Shown piece by piece: positions 33,538 through 43,025 of a DNA stretch of 59,456 nt (positions within the stretch are counted from its first letter, which is position 1; every line of letters begins with the position of its first letter). The DNA comes from Clostridia bacterium (lineage in GTDB: Bacteria; Bacillota; Clostridia; Christensenellales; Aristaeellaceae): contig JAFTWV010000008.1 of assembly GCA_017465155.1 (NCBI GenBank), positions 1-59,456 on the forward strand, in the 5' to 3' direction. Both the position numbers and the translations under genes were made by a program. The notes under the pieces were generated by a model, which saw only the letters and a list, made by a program, of their open reading frames with translations, made no database searches and had not been told where the DNA came from.

Positions 33538-35748
33538 TTGACGAACCCATTCCTCCGAAGCAAATCGAACAGCAACACCTCTCAGGCTGTTGGCATCGCG
33601 CTGTCTTATACGGCGTTTCTGTTCGTTGCGCTTCTGCTGGCATTGTTCCTTTACCTGTCCTCGCTCAGCGCTGCCCGCGAAAGCTTCTGGCAGCAGGAGT
33701 CTGCTCAGCTCAAGAGCAGCAGCGCTACCATGAACAGCTACATAAGCACACTGTCCAACTATACGCATCAGCTCAACACCGACAGCACCCTCATGCGCCT
33801 GTCCGCCATGGATGGCGCAGAGCTGGATTCCAGCTTTGTCTATGCCGCCTGGCAGGTGATGCAGAACCTCAACACGCGTAATTATGGTCTGCTCCACACG
33901 CCTGCCCAGGCAAGCTACATTTATTTGAAGAACTCCGGCTATGTCATCTCTTCCAGCCAATTTACCGAGGGTGAGCAGTATTACCGCGCATACCGTTCCT
34001 TTGCTGCAGGAAAATACGAAACCTTCCTCGATATGCTGTACAGTGCTGACGATGCCGGCGATTTCCGGGATGCATCTGCCATCACCGGCAGCGCGGACAG
34101 CCTGTTCCTCATCTGCTCTTTCGGCGGAAAACCCGGCCAGGAGGATCCCGCAGCCATCTGGTTCGAGCTGGATACGCAGATGCTGACAAATCTGTTCATT
34201 CCCTCCGATCAGCTGGACGCAGCCACCCTTGTCATTACAGACAACCGCGGCAGCCGTCATCTGGTGCTGGGCCGTCAGGATGCAGCGCTTGTGGATGTCA
34301 TGGAAAACACTGCCTTCAGCAGCCTCGGCACGGCAGAATACGGCAGCATGAAGCTCCTGCAGCAGGTAGATTCGCTGGGCTGGACCTACACCCTTGCCCT
34401 CCCCCTGCAGATGTGCGACGATGCTGTCGATCCCCACAGCACGGTCTTCCTGCTCATCATCCTGCTTGCTGTTGTGCTGGGCGTACTGATGATCATCATG
34501 CTTGTGCACCGTGCAATGCGCCCCCTGCATCAGCTGACCAGTCAGCTCACGCAGGCCGAGGATGACAAGGCGCAGCTGCAGCGCGAGATCGACGCGCAGA
34601 AGCCGCTGCTGAGCGTATCCTATGTCCGCAAGCTGCTCTCAGGCCATGTGGCTTCGCAGGAGGAGTTCTCCTACATGATGGAGTACCTCGGCCTGTCTGG
34701 CGAGGACAAGCATTTCTACGTGCTCTACTGCATCGCACACAGGCAGGATGCCGCTTCCAGCGACCCCCTCGCGGAATACGACGCCCTGACCGCACACATC
34801 GACCGCTATCTGACCACCCGGTACCCCGTCTATTACTATACAACCCTTGACCGCAGCTTCGTTGTCCTGGTGGCTTACGATAACGACCAGCCTGAATCCC
34901 TCAACGATCTGCAGCATCGCGTCATGCAGCTGCACGATTCCCTGTCCGACGAACACGGCCTGTGGTTCTACGCAGGCGTAGGCGGACGGCGCACACAGGC
35001 CATCCAGCTCTGGGAAAGCTATGAACAGGCCCGCAATGCAGCCCGCTACACCGCGCGCCACCACATCTTCCTCCCCTATGAATTCATTCAGAAGGACGCT
35101 GACAGCTGGTACTACCCCATCGAAATCTCCGCAAAACTCCTGCACTTCATCACCACCGGCAACCACCAGCAGGTGTCGGAGCTTCTCGCCCTGATTCACA
35201 AGGAAAACGTCGAGGAACGCAGCCTGTCAGTTTCACTGCTGACCCTGCTGCTCTCCGACCTGAAGAACACGCTGTTCAAAGCACGCTTCCAAATTCCGCC
35301 GCCTCAGACGGACGAAGCACGCGCGAAGCTGGATCAGCTGGACGAGCTTCTCCATGCAGCGCCAACCTTCCACTCCCTGGAGTCCAACGCGCTGGCTCTT
35401 TGCAGCTTCTTTGTCAAGGCTACCACGCCCTCCAATCCTATCCCGGAAATCGAAATCTACCTGCAGGAGAACTATGCGGATCCCAGTCTGTGCCTGAGCA
35501 AGCTCGGCGAGCGCTTTAACATCAGCGAGAGCTATCTCAGCCACCAGTTCAAGGACAGAACCGGCGTCAACTTCAGCGTCTATCTTGAACGCCTTCGTAT
35601 GGAGGAAGCCGCCCGCAGGCTCCGCAGCGGCGTATGCAGCCTGTCCACCCTTTACGCTGACCTCGGATATACCAACGCCGCAACCTTCCGCCGGGCATTC
35701 AAAAAATACCATGGCATCACCCCCAGCGAAATGCGGGACAATGCATAA
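33538..35748 (+). CDS. Membrane-bound AraC-type regulator (TTG start)
   Basis: 736 residues. A transmembrane helix (about 18-42), an extracellular sensor domain (about 43-295), a second helix (about 298-322), a coiled or linker region and a cytosolic AraC HTH pair at the C-terminus (about 637-735; LCLSKLGERFNISESYLSHQFKDRTG and DLGYTNAATFRRAFKKYHGITPSEMR). This YesN/YtdP-like layout is common for regulators beside Lpl-type importers. It is divergent from the binding-protein gene and probably activates it. The frame opens with TTG at 33538, with AGAAAG about 10 nt upstream; the first ATG is far inside. Confidence 0.88.
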   Translation: MTNPFLRSKSNSNTSQAVGIALSYTAFLFVALLLALFLYLSSLSAARESFWQQESAQLKSSSATMNSYISTLSNYTHQLNTDSTLMRLSAMDGAELDSSFVYAAWQVMQNLNTRNYGLLHTPAQASYIYLKNSGYVISSSQFTEGEQYYRAYRSFAAGKYETFLDMLYSADDAGDFRDASAITGSADSLFLICSFGGKPGQEDPAAIWFELDTQMLTNLFIPSDQLDAATLVITDNRGSRHLVLGRQDAALVDVMENTAFSSLGTAEYGSMKLLQQVDSLGWTYTLALPLQMCDDAVDPHSTVFLLIILLAVVLGVLMIIMLVHRAMRPLHQLTSQLTQAEDDKAQLQREIDAQKPLLSVSYVRKLLSGHVASQEEFSYMMEYLGLSGEDKHFYVLYCIAHRQDAASSDPLAEYDALTAHIDRYLTTRYPVYYYTTLDRSFVVLVAYDNDQPESLNDLQHRVMQLHDSLSDEHGLWFYAGVGGRRTQAIQLWESYEQARNAARYTARHHIFLPYEFIQKDADSWYYPIEISAKLLHFITTGNHQQVSELLALIHKENVEERSLSVSLLTLLLSDLKNTLFKARFQIPPPQTDEARAKLDQLDELLHAAPTFHSLESNALALCSFFVKATTPSNPIPEIEIYLQENYADPSLCLSKLGERFNISESYLSHQFKDRTGVNFSVYLERLRMEEAARRLRSGVCSLSTLYADLGYTNAATFRRAFKKYHGITPSEMRDNA

Positions 35749-35753
35749 AAATG

Positions 35754-35787
35754 GGCCGGACTGCAATCAAGCTGCTGCAGTCCGGCC
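35754..35787. terminator. Bidirectional terminator after the AraC-type gene
   Basis: Perfect 12-bp stem GGCCGGACTGCA/TGCAGTCCGGCC (35754-35765 with 35776-35787) between convergent genes. Confidence 0.75.
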
Positions 35788-35796
35788 TTATGCTGT

Positions 35797-36783
35797 TTAT
35801 TCAAAGGGATACTTCATGTTCCACTGGACACGCAGCGCATCCATCTGGCGCATGATTTCAATGGTCTCGCTGTGCGGCATCTCCGCAGGCTCCAGCGCTC
35901 CGGCAGGAATATCACGCAGGCAGGCCTCTACCTCATACTCATAGCCGGTGATCTGCTCCGGCACGTCGATGTGTTGGACGGGATGCAGGCGGTCGTTCTT
36001 ATCGAATACCTCGATGAAGCCGGGATTGTTGACATTATCCACAGTCAGGTAGCCCTTGTCTCCATAGACGACGCAGCGCCGGTCTGAATTGAAAGCAACC
36101 GAAGCCATCACATGCGCCTCACGGCCGTCTGCATAGCGGATGGTAATATTCTCCGTGCGGTCAACGCCGGTAGGAAGCTTGGTGACCGTGCTGACCATTT
36201 CAGCAATGTCATTGCCAAAGACCATGGACGCGAAATTGATCGGGTACACACCAACATCCAGCAAAGCGCCGCCTGCCAGCACAGGATCCGCAATGCGCTC
36301 CTTGTGCTCCACACCATATGCGAGATTGGCTGTGAGGAGCTTCGGTTCACCGATCGCTCCTCCTGCAATCAGATCGTCAATGATCCGGCGTGCGGGCATG
36401 TAGCGCGTCCAGATGGCCTCGGCGACATACACGCCGCGCTCCCTGGCCAGATTGAGCACTTCCCTCGCCTGCTCAGCATTGGCAGTAAAAGACTTTTCGC
36501 ACAGGATGGGCTTATGGTACTCAATGCAGAGCTTCATGTGTTCAGCATGATGGCTGTGGGGCGTGGCTACATAGACCAGTTCGACTGCCGGATCGGTCAG
36601 CATCTGCTCATAAGAGCCATACGCACGGGTAACGCCCTGCTCCCGGGCAAAGCTGACGGCCTTGTCGATGTCGCGTGATGCGACGGCATACAATTCCACA
36701 GGACGGCCGGCAGCCTTCATTCCGCGGATGGTCCTGCACATGGAACGGGCGATGTTGCCCGCACCGAGAATCGCGATTTTCAT
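35797..36783 (-). CDS. Gfo/Idh/MocA family oxidoreductase
   Basis: 328 residues. N-terminal NAD(P)-binding Rossmann fold (MKIAILGAGNIARSMCRTIRG), then the substrate domain with the ATPHSHHAEH and EKSFTANAEQ segments. The usual EKP reads EKS, a tolerated variant that still keeps the Lys. Substrate unknown; position beside the pectin importer suggests a sugar or uronate derivative. The start at 36783 has AAGGAGG upstream. Confidence 0.88.
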   Translation of the reverse strand: MKIAILGAGNIARSMCRTIRGMKAAGRPVELYAVASRDIDKAVSFAREQGVTRAYGSYEQMLTDPAVELVYVATPHSHHAEHMKLCIEYHKPILCEKSFTANAEQAREVLNLARERGVYVAEAIWTRYMPARRIIDDLIAGGAIGEPKLLTANLAYGVEHKERIADPVLAGGALLDVGVYPINFASMVFGNDIAEMVSTVTKLPTGVDRTENITIRYADGREAHVMASVAFNSDRRCVVYGDKGYLTVDNVNNPGFIEVFDKNDRLHPVQHIDVPEQITGYEYEVEACLRDIPAGALEPAEMPHSETIEIMRQMDALRVQWNMKYPFE

Positions 36784-36826
36784 GAGTGATGTACCTCCTT
36801 GTCAGATATATGGAAACACAATTGTA

Positions 36827-37264
36827 TCAGACGCCAAAGTGTACGAGCCAGAGCCCGGCGGCATACGTCCGCTCGCAGAATCGACGGAAGCAGCTGACGG
36901 CATAGCGATCCCGGGGATGAATCACACCGGTCGTACCGATGGGCGCCGTGAGGGCTGCAAGTGCTGCGTTATCCAGCAGCGTCACACCCCAATAGGAAAG
37001 TCCGGCACAGGGCATGCCGTCCGCATGAGCAAGAAAACTGCTGAAATAGCGCATTTTTCCGGGTTCATATATGTCCATCCCCAGCCAATCGCTGCCTGTT
37101 TTGCGGTCAACGCGGCCAATATTCCGCTGAATCAGATCATCCGGCAGCGTCATCTGCAGCAGCTTCGATGGAGCGAGCATATCAGGGGCAAGACCATCCG
37201 GCAGATACATTCGGGCGGTCTCTGGCAATATCTGGACAAACACATGACGCAGCGAAATCGGCAT
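36827..37264 (-). CDS. Hypothetical protein, 145 residues
   Basis: I do not recognise this protein. It is soluble-looking, with no signal peptide or membrane segment, and mixed alpha/beta composition. Segments such as GMDIYEPGKMRYFSSFLAHADGMPCAGLSYWGVTLLD and GTTGVIHPRDRYAVSCFRRFCE look like a folded domain. GAGGAGG lies only 2 nt before the ATG at 37264, a tight but usable spacing. It ends 43 nt before the Gfo/Idh/MocA start on the same strand, so the two may be cotranscribed. Confidence 0.55.
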   Translation of the reverse strand: MPISLRHVFVQILPETARMYLPDGLAPDMLAPSKLLQMTLPDDLIQRNIGRVDRKTGSDWLGMDIYEPGKMRYFSSFLAHADGMPCAGLSYWGVTLLDNAALAALTAPIGTTGVIHPRDRYAVSCFRRFCERTYAAGLWLVHFGV

Positions 37265-37347
37265 GACCTCCTCACGATATACAGTTTACGGCATCATTTT
37301 TATCATTGTAGCACGAAACGCGTATTTCGTCAAATGCCTGCAACACG

Positions 37348-37379
37348 AAAAAAGCCTCACTGCTTTCGCAATGAGACTT
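37348..37379 (-). terminator. Terminator of the tRNA-Arg pair
   Basis: 12-bp stem capped by a GAAA tetraloop, followed by TTTT on the minus strand, 5 nt past the second tRNA. Confidence 0.85.
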
Positions 37380-37383
37380 TGCA

Positions 37384-37457
37384 TGATCCCGGCAGGACTC
37401 GAACCTGCGACCTTTTGATTCGTAGTCAAACACTCTATCCAGCTGAGCTACGAGACC
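37384..37457 (-). tRNA. tRNA-Arg (anticodon ACG), copy 2
   Basis: 74-nt cloverleaf on the minus strand starting GGTCTCGTAGCTCAGCTGG, anticodon loop CTACGAA (ACG), T arm GGTTCGAGTCC. The discriminator base is A and no CCA is encoded (ATGC follows). Identical to the copy at 37508-37581. Confidence 0.95.
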
Positions 37458-37507
37458 ATATGTGTCAGAGATGCAAGCAGCAGGTCAGGTCTGAACCTCT
37501 TAAGAAG

Positions 37508-37581
37508 TGATCCCGGCAGGACTCGAACCTGCGACCTTTTGATTCGTAGTCAAACACTCTATCCAGCTGAGCTACGAGACC
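37508..37581 (-). tRNA. tRNA-Arg (anticodon ACG), copy 1
   Basis: Same 74-nt sequence as copy 2, 50 nt upstream in the same transcript. The wobble A is normally edited to inosine by TadA to read CGU, CGC and CGA. CCA is not encoded. Confidence 0.95.
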
Positions 37582-37632
37582 ACATCGCTGCTTGCGTCAG
37601 CCGTTACCCGGCTGCTCCCTGACAGCTATGTT

Positions 37633-37661
37633 ATGATAGCACCAATAACCAGATTTGTCAA
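37633..37661 (-). promoter_or_regulatory. Promoter of the tRNA-Arg pair
   Basis: TTGACA (37656-37661), a 17-bp spacer and TATCAT (37633-37638) on the minus strand, about 50 nt before copy 1. I see nothing else between 37582 and 37796. Confidence 0.75.
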
Positions 37662-37796
37662 GTGGATTTTTGAAATTTTCTGATATTTTTATTTTTCTGC
37701 CCAGCAAAGCCTCCGGGACTCACCATTTACGGCAACCGCAAAATGACACAGCGGCGCATTCCGGGTTAGTGAACACACCGCCGTGCATATTCATGA

Positions 37797-38624
37797 TCAA
37801 TCAGGCCGCACAGCCTTGGGGTATACGCCAAGGAGGCGCAGCTCGCAAGTATAGGGCCGGGCCGCTTCCATAGCTCTGTTCAGGTGCGCCGCATCCATCT
37901 CGCCCTCAAAATCCGCAGAGAAAAAATACTGGAAGGTTGTTTCCGGAAGCGGTCGGCTCTCTATGCGGGACATGTTCAGGCCGCTCTCGGCAAAGGATGA
38001 CAGCACCCGCACAAGCGCACCCACCTCATTGTTGACGGTAAACACAACCGTCGCCTTGCTGGGCGCGGCAAGCGGCAGCGCATAGCGGGACAGGATGAAA
38101 AAGCGCGTTGTATTCTGGCTGCTGGTCTGTATGTTTTCAGCAAGGATCGCAAGGCCATACTCACGCGCAGCTTCCGTGCTTGCAATGGCCGCATAGGACG
38201 GGTCTCCGCGCTGAGCCACTTCGCGCGCGGAGATCGCTGTATTGGCGGAAGGGATGATCTGCACGCCCGGCAGCATCTGCAGAAATTCGTCGCACTGCGC
38301 AATGGCCTGCGGATGACTGGCAATCTGCCGGATGTCTTCGATGGTTGCGCCGGGTACGGCCAGCAGATTGTGCCGAACAGCCTTCATCGTTTCGCCAACG
38401 ATGTTCAGCGGCAGCTTTTCCAGCAGGGTATAGGTCGGCAGCACCGCACCGGCAAAGGAGTTTTCCACCGGCAGCAGTGCGTAGTCCGCCTGACCTGCCA
38501 CAACGGACTGCGCTGCCTCCGGAAAGGTCGTATAGCCCACGCATTCCGCACCCGGAAAGGCCGACTGCACCGCCGCATGGGAGAAGCTTCCCGCTGTGCC
38601 GGGATAGGCGATCACCTGAGGCAT
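37797..38624 (-). CDS. pheA: Prephenate dehydratase
   Basis: 275 residues, converts prephenate to phenylpyruvate in phenylalanine synthesis. Dehydratase domain (about 1-180) with the NTTRFFIL active-site motif, then an ACT regulatory domain (about 195-270) with the ESRP motif for phenylalanine feedback. No chorismate mutase domain, so the stand-alone form. The start at 38624 lies inside the end of aroC (13-nt overlap), with GGAAGGAG 8 nt upstream. Last gene of the aroA-aroC-pheA operon. Confidence 0.93.
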   Translation of the reverse strand: MPQVIAYPGTAGSFSHAAVQSAFPGAECVGYTTFPEAAQSVVAGQADYALLPVENSFAGAVLPTYTLLEKLPLNIVGETMKAVRHNLLAVPGATIEDIRQIASHPQAIAQCDEFLQMLPGVQIIPSANTAISAREVAQRGDPSYAAIASTEAAREYGLAILAENIQTSSQNTTRFFILSRYALPLAAPSKATVVFTVNNEVGALVRVLSSFAESGLNMSRIESRPLPETTFQYFFSADFEGEMDAAHLNRAMEAARPYTCELRLLGVYPKAVRPD

Positions 38625-39703
38625 GCAGCACGCTCCTTCCACAGATCCATGACGGCAATAGCGGTCACGGCTTCAATCACGGGTACTGCACGAGGCAGAA
38701 TGCAAGGATCATGGCGGCCCTTGATTTCCGTCTCCGCGTTCTCACCTGTGCGCAGGGACACCGTCTGCTGTTTCTGTGCAATGGACGGCGTAGGCCTGAT
38801 AACGCAGCGGAAAATAACCGGCATGCCATTGGTGATACCGCCATTCACGCCACCGGAATGATTCGTCACGGTTACAACACGGCCATCCTCCATGCGGAAA
38901 GCGTCATTTGCCTGACTGCCGCGCAGCCCTGCAAATCCAAAGCCCTCGCCAAACTCGACGCCCTTTACCGCAGGCACCGAGAAAAGCAGGTGGCTGATCT
39001 GGCTCTCCACCGAGTCGAAGAAGGGTGCGCCAAGCCCCGCCGGAAGGCCCGTCACCATGCATTCCAGCACGCCGCCGACTGAATCCAGCGCCTTACGGGC
39101 TTCCATCGCAGCGGCAGCCATCATCTCATCAAGACCCGCTGTCAGAACCGGCAGGTGCATCCGCTTCATATAGGAATAATCAGCGCCAGGATCTGCCGAC
39201 AGGAAGGATGCATCCTGCACATTGGCCAGCTGCTGCACATGACAGGCAATCCTGACGCCCTGCGCTTCCAGCCACTGGCTGCACAACGCGCCTGCAAGCA
39301 CGATGGGCGCTGTCAGCCGTCCGGAAAAGCTGCCGCCGCCGCGCCAGTCCTCGAAGCCGAAGTAGCGGACATGACCCGTATAATCCGCATGCCCGGGCCG
39401 GACAAGATCAACACCGTCACCATAGTCGCGGGAACGCTGATTGGTGTTGCGGATGACCGCACAGATCGGCTGTCCTGTGGTACGTCCATTGAGTACGCCG
39501 GAGAGGAATTCCGGCGCATCTGGTTCTTTTCGGGCTGTGGTGAGGGCGCTTTGGCCCGGTGCGCGGCGCGCCATTTCGGCCATCAGCCGTTCCATGTCAA
39601 TGGTCATGCCTGCCGGAAGCCCGTCAATGGTAATTCCTATGGCCTCGCCGTGGCTCTGGCCGAACAGGGACAGCTTCAAGCTCTGCCCATAGCTGCTGCT
39701 CAT
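38612..39703 (-). CDS. aroC: Chorismate synthase
   Basis: 363 residues, converts EPSP to chorismate using reduced FMN. The signatures GQSHGEAIGITIDGLPAG, the RRAPGQSALTTARKEPDAPEFLSGV loop and FEDWRGGGSFSGRLTAP are all present. The ATG overlaps the aroA stop as ATGA, with GGGAGGGAAGG upstream. Confidence 0.96.
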   Translation of the reverse strand: MSSSYGQSLKLSLFGQSHGEAIGITIDGLPAGMTIDMERLMAEMARRAPGQSALTTARKEPDAPEFLSGVLNGRTTGQPICAVIRNTNQRSRDYGDGVDLVRPGHADYTGHVRYFGFEDWRGGGSFSGRLTAPIVLAGALCSQWLEAQGVRIACHVQQLANVQDASFLSADPGADYSYMKRMHLPVLTAGLDEMMAAAAMEARKALDSVGGVLECMVTGLPAGLGAPFFDSVESQISHLLFSVPAVKGVEFGEGFGFAGLRGSQANDAFRMEDGRVVTVTNHSGGVNGGITNGMPVIFRCVIRPTPSIAQKQQTVSLRTGENAETEIKGRHDPCILPRAVPVIEAVTAIAVMDLWKERAACLR

Positions 39704-40971
39704 TCAGCCTTCCCTCCCAGCTGACGGTAGACATTCACGTAGTCCGGCCACGATTTGTTCAGGTTGTTGACCGCTTCCACAAGGACAGGCTCCTGCGCAA
39801 CAGTCGCCGCGATAGAAGCCAGCATCACCATGCGATGATCCATCAGATCAGGAACCGTTACGCCGCCCCGCAGCTTCGGCACACCCTGAATCACGATCAC
39901 ATCCTTCTCTGCCCGGGCATTGCCGCCAAGGCTGTTGAGGATGTCCACCGTGGCTGCCAGCCGGTCACACTCCTTCAGCCGCAGCCTGCCGCAGCCGGTC
40001 AGATGGCTCTCCCCTTCCGCCAGCTGGCAGGTCAGGGCCAGAATGGGGGCAATGTCCGGGCAGTCGGACATGTCCAGCGCAGCGCCGTGAAGCTTTTCTG
40101 CCGTAACGGTCACGCCGGCATCCGTTTCATCGACCTTTGCGCCAAGGGCAGCAAGATGCTTCAGCACTGCACGGTCACCCTGAGTCGTTTCCTTCGCAAG
40201 ATGGGTGACGGTCACATCATGGCCCAACGCGCCGGCACAGCAAAATACCGCCGCCTGGGAATAATCGCCGTTCAGGTGACCATCCTGTGCATGATAGGTC
40301 TGATTGCCCGGGATGCGCCACTTAAAGGGTGCAAGCTCCTCCATGATGATGCCGCTTTCCTGGATGGTCTCCAGCGTCATGCGGATATAGCCCGCACTCT
40401 CCACAGGCGGCTGTACGGTCAGCATGGAGTCCCCCGACAACAGCGGCAGGGCAAACATCAGCCCTGATACGAACTGACTGGACACATTGCCCGGCAGCAC
40501 GTAATTACCGTTTTCCAGCTTGCCCTGCACGGTCAGCTCCGCTGCGCCGTCGCAGCCTACGCCCATTCGCCAGCGTACGCCGCGGGGTACAAACAGGTCG
40601 CGGTATACATCCATCGGACGTGAACCAAGGCGGCCATGCATCCGGAAGATTCCGCCGCCAGCCAGTGCCAGTGCAATAGGAACAAAGAAGCGCAGCGTCG
40701 AGCCGCTCTCCCCGCAGTCGAGCACAGGCAGACGGCACGGCCTGTGCGCGCCGCCGGCAATGGTCAGCTTATCCTCCTTGCGGGTGATCACGCTGCCCAG
40801 TGCAGTCAGGCACCTGCTCGTCGCTGCCATATCAGCGGAGTCCATAAAGCCGGACAGTGTCGTTTCTCCTTTGGTCAGGCCCGCGCAGATCATCCTGCGG
40901 TGTGCTTCGGATTTGGAGGCAGGCGCAGCTGCCGTACCCTGCAGATGCGCCGGATAAAAGGTCATATCCAT
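39700..40971 (-). CDS. aroA: EPSP synthase (3-phosphoshikimate 1-carboxyvinyltransferase)
   Basis: 423 residues, joins shikimate-3-phosphate and PEP. It has the N-terminal ASKSEAHRRMICAGL, the GESGSTLRFFVPIALAL segment and the C-terminal RLKECDRLAATV and DHRMVMLASI motifs. First gene of the aroA-aroC-pheA operon. AAAGGAG lies 11 nt before the start at 40971. A TATAAT at 41009-41014 (minus) may be its -10 box. Confidence 0.95.
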   Translation of the reverse strand: MDMTFYPAHLQGTAAAPASKSEAHRRMICAGLTKGETTLSGFMDSADMAATSRCLTALGSVITRKEDKLTIAGGAHRPCRLPVLDCGESGSTLRFFVPIALALAGGGIFRMHGRLGSRPMDVYRDLFVPRGVRWRMGVGCDGAAELTVQGKLENGNYVLPGNVSSQFVSGLMFALPLLSGDSMLTVQPPVESAGYIRMTLETIQESGIIMEELAPFKWRIPGNQTYHAQDGHLNGDYSQAAVFCCAGALGHDVTVTHLAKETTQGDRAVLKHLAALGAKVDETDAGVTVTAEKLHGAALDMSDCPDIAPILALTCQLAEGESHLTGCGRLRLKECDRLAATVDILNSLGGNARAEKDVIVIQGVPKLRGGVTVPDLMDHRMVMLASIAATVAQEPVLVEAVNNLNKSWPDYVNVYRQLGGKAE

Positions 40972-41107
40972 CGTTCAACGGTACTCCTTTGCTGTATCAT
41001 CATATGACATTATATTAACATGCCAATCCTGAAAAGTCTTGTTCTCGTTCTGTATTTCAGGCCGGTTGTACACGAAAAGAACAGGATACAAAATACACTG
41101 GCAATAC

Positions 41108-41139
41108 AAAAGCGGCTGACACATCTCTGTATCAGCCGC
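41108..41139 (-). terminator. Terminator after the trpS-linked zinc-ribbon gene
   Basis: 12-bp stem (41112-41123 with 41128-41139, one G-U) with a GAGA tetraloop, followed on the minus strand by TTTTG. Confidence 0.8.
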
Positions 41140-41147
41140 ACATCGGT

Positions 41148-41651
41148 TCAGTTGCCGTTCGGCAGCGTACCGCAATACATGCAGCAATACGCGCCGTTCT
41201 TTCTGTTCACGGGCGCCCCGCACATAGGGCATTTCATTTGCCGTGGAGGTACGTTTTCGCCAAGAACCAGCTCCTTGGCGGAAAGGTGCAGCTCCCGCAT
41301 ATAGCCCTTCCCGCACAGGTGCAGCAGCGTCTGCTCTGCGCTGCGCAGACGTGCCTTTTTCTCCAGTTCGACGCAGTCAATCCGCCCGTCCGTAACCATC
41401 GCCAGCACCGAGGCAATGCGAATTGCCCGGCTCCGGTCATATCTGCGGCGAATGATCACTGCGGCTGGCCACAGCGGCACCAGCGCAGCCAGCAAAGCCA
41501 TCAGCGCCGGGCCAAATCCACCATCGAAGCAAAGCTGCAGCGCAACGGCCGCCAGCATCACCGCTGCAGGCAGCAGCAGCACAATCATCAGCGCCTCCGC
41601 CAGCTTAACGACGGTCGGCGGCTGGGCCTTCCTGGTCAGAAATCTGTTCAT
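41148..41651 (-). CDS. Membrane protein with C-terminal zinc ribbon
   Basis: 167 residues. Two hydrophobic segments (about 17-43 and 47-68), a basic loop, a helical middle, and a C-terminal Cys4 zinc ribbon (CPMCGAPV...CCMYCG). No family I can name. It starts 5 nt after the trpS stop with a weak ribosome site (GGGTAAG), so it is expressed from the trpS T-box transcript. The link to tryptophan may be accidental. Confidence 0.75.
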   Translation of the reverse strand: MNRFLTRKAQPPTVVKLAEALMIVLLLPAAVMLAAVALQLCFDGGFGPALMALLAALVPLWPAAVIIRRRYDRSRAIRIASVLAMVTDGRIDCVELEKKARLRSAEQTLLHLCGKGYMRELHLSAKELVLGENVPPRQMKCPMCGAPVNRKNGAYCCMYCGTLPNGN

Positions 41652-41656
41652 GATGC

Positions 41657-42679
41657 TTACCCGCGGGCCGCAAATCCAATCTTCTTCTGCACCTTTCGCA
41701 GCGTCTTGTTGGCCAGATAGGAGGCGGTCTTCGCATTCTCATCGAGGATACCCTGGAGATAGCCCTTATCATTGATCAGGCGCTTGAACTCCGCCTGCAG
41801 CGGCTCCAACGCGGCGATAACGCAATCCGCTGTGCGGGTCTTGAGAGCACCGTAGCCCTGACCCTGCATCTGAGCAGCGATGGCCTCCATGTCGCCCTCG
41901 CCAAGAGCAGACATGATGCTCAGCAGATTCGACACGCCGGGCTTGTTCTCCGGGTCATAGCGGATCTCGCCGTCGGAGTCGGTCACGGCACGCTTGATCT
42001 TGCGGCGGATGGTATCAGGATCGTCCAGCAGCGCAACAAAGGTATCCTCGGGGTCCGACTTGGACATCTTGCGGGTAGGCTCCTGCAGGCTCATCACGCG
42101 CGCACCGACCTTGGGAATATAGCCCTCGGGAATGGTGAACACATCGCCATAGATGCCATTGAAGCGCTGAGCAATATCGCGGCAGATCTCCAGATGCTGA
42201 CGCTGATCGCTGCCCACAGGAACAAGGTTGGTCTGATAGAGCAGAATGTCCGCCGCCATCAGCACGGGATAGGTAAACAGGCCGACATTGATGTTATCAG
42301 CATGCTTGGCAGACTTGTCCTTGAACTGCGTCATACGATTCATCTCACCCATGTAGGTGTAGCAGTTCAGAATCCATGCCAGCTCTGCGTGCTGGGGAAC
42401 ATGGCTCTGGCAGTAGATCAGGCTCTTCTTCGGATCGATTCCGCTGGCGATGTAGATTGCAGCCAGCTCCAGACAGCGGCGCCGCAGCTCAGCGGGGTTC
42501 TGGCGGACGGTGATGGCATGCATATCCACGATGGAGTAGATGCAGTCATAGTCATCCTGCAGCTTGGAAAAGTTCTTCAGCGCGCCGATATAGTTGCCCA
42601 GCGTCAGCGTGCCGGAGGGCTGAATGCCGGAGAAAATGATCGGCTTCTTGGCGGGCGTGGTGTTCTGGACTTCAGACAT
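41657..42679 (-). CDS. trpS: Tryptophanyl-tRNA synthetase
   Basis: 340 residues, class I synthetase charging tRNA-Trp. The HIGH-equivalent segment reads [14 protein letters not shown] and the KMSKS loop is intact ([10 protein letters not shown]). Tryptophan-specific [11 protein letters not shown] is present. I chose the Met at 42679 because AAGGAGG lies 9-10 nt upstream. Controlled by the T-box leader upstream. Confidence 0.96.
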   Translation of the reverse strand: MSEVQNTTPAKKPIIFSGIQPSGTLTLGNYIGALKNFSKLQDDYDCIYSIVDMHAITVRQNPAELRRRCLELAAIYIASGIDPKKSLIYCQSHVPQHAELAWILNCYTYMGEMNRMTQFKDKSAKHADNINVGLFTYPVLMAADILLYQTNLVPVGSDQRQHLEICRDIAQRFNGIYGDVFTIPEGYIPKVGARVMSLQEPTRKMSKSDPEDTFVALLDDPDTIRRKIKRAVTDSDGEIRYDPENKPGVSNLLSIMSALGEGDMEAIAAQMQGQGYGALKTRTADCVIAALEPLQAEFKRLINDKGYLQGILDENAKTASYLANKTLRKVQKKIGFAARG

Positions 42680-42765
42680 GGGAAAGGCCTCCTTACTTTT
42701 TTCGGACATGATCCAACCTATTTCGGCAGACAGGCCGGGGAAGCCCTGCGCCGGTACCCGGGGAA

Positions 42766-43020
42766 ATAAAAAAGCAGCCCGTCCGTCCCTCCTTTGGGGA
42801 CAGATGACTGCGGTGCCACCCCAATTCACGCACCCTCGCACACAGCGCGGCGCATGCTCTCGACCCTGTTAACGGTGGAAGCCGTCGCGGGATACGCAAG
42901 CGCACTGCACCCTTCCCCCGCGCCCTCGGAGCCCCACGTTCCGCGCTGTCTGCCGCCGGACTCACACTGTCTCCGGCTCGCTGAGGGTGACCCTGCGCGT
43001 CCCCTGCTCCTCATCGGTTT
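42766..43020 (-). ncRNA. T-box leader riboswitch of trpS
   Basis: Transcribed leader on the minus strand. Stem I begins with GATGAGGAGCAGGGGA and contains AGCGAGCCGG. The specifier loop reads GGAACGTGGGGCTCCGAG, giving the Trp codon UGG at 42936-42934. The T-box GGGGTGGCACCGC (42822-42810) holds UGGC, which pairs with GCCA at the end of tRNA-Trp. A terminator stem with CTTTTTTA follows (42810-42767). Uncharged tRNA-Trp should switch it to the antiterminator and raise trpS expression. Confidence 0.92.
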
Positions 43021-43025
43021 TGAAC

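Noticed and set aside
37384-37581. tRNA-Arg pair as attachment site of an integrated element
   Set aside because: No integrase gene or element genes lie beside the tRNAs; flanks are ordinary biosynthetic genes.
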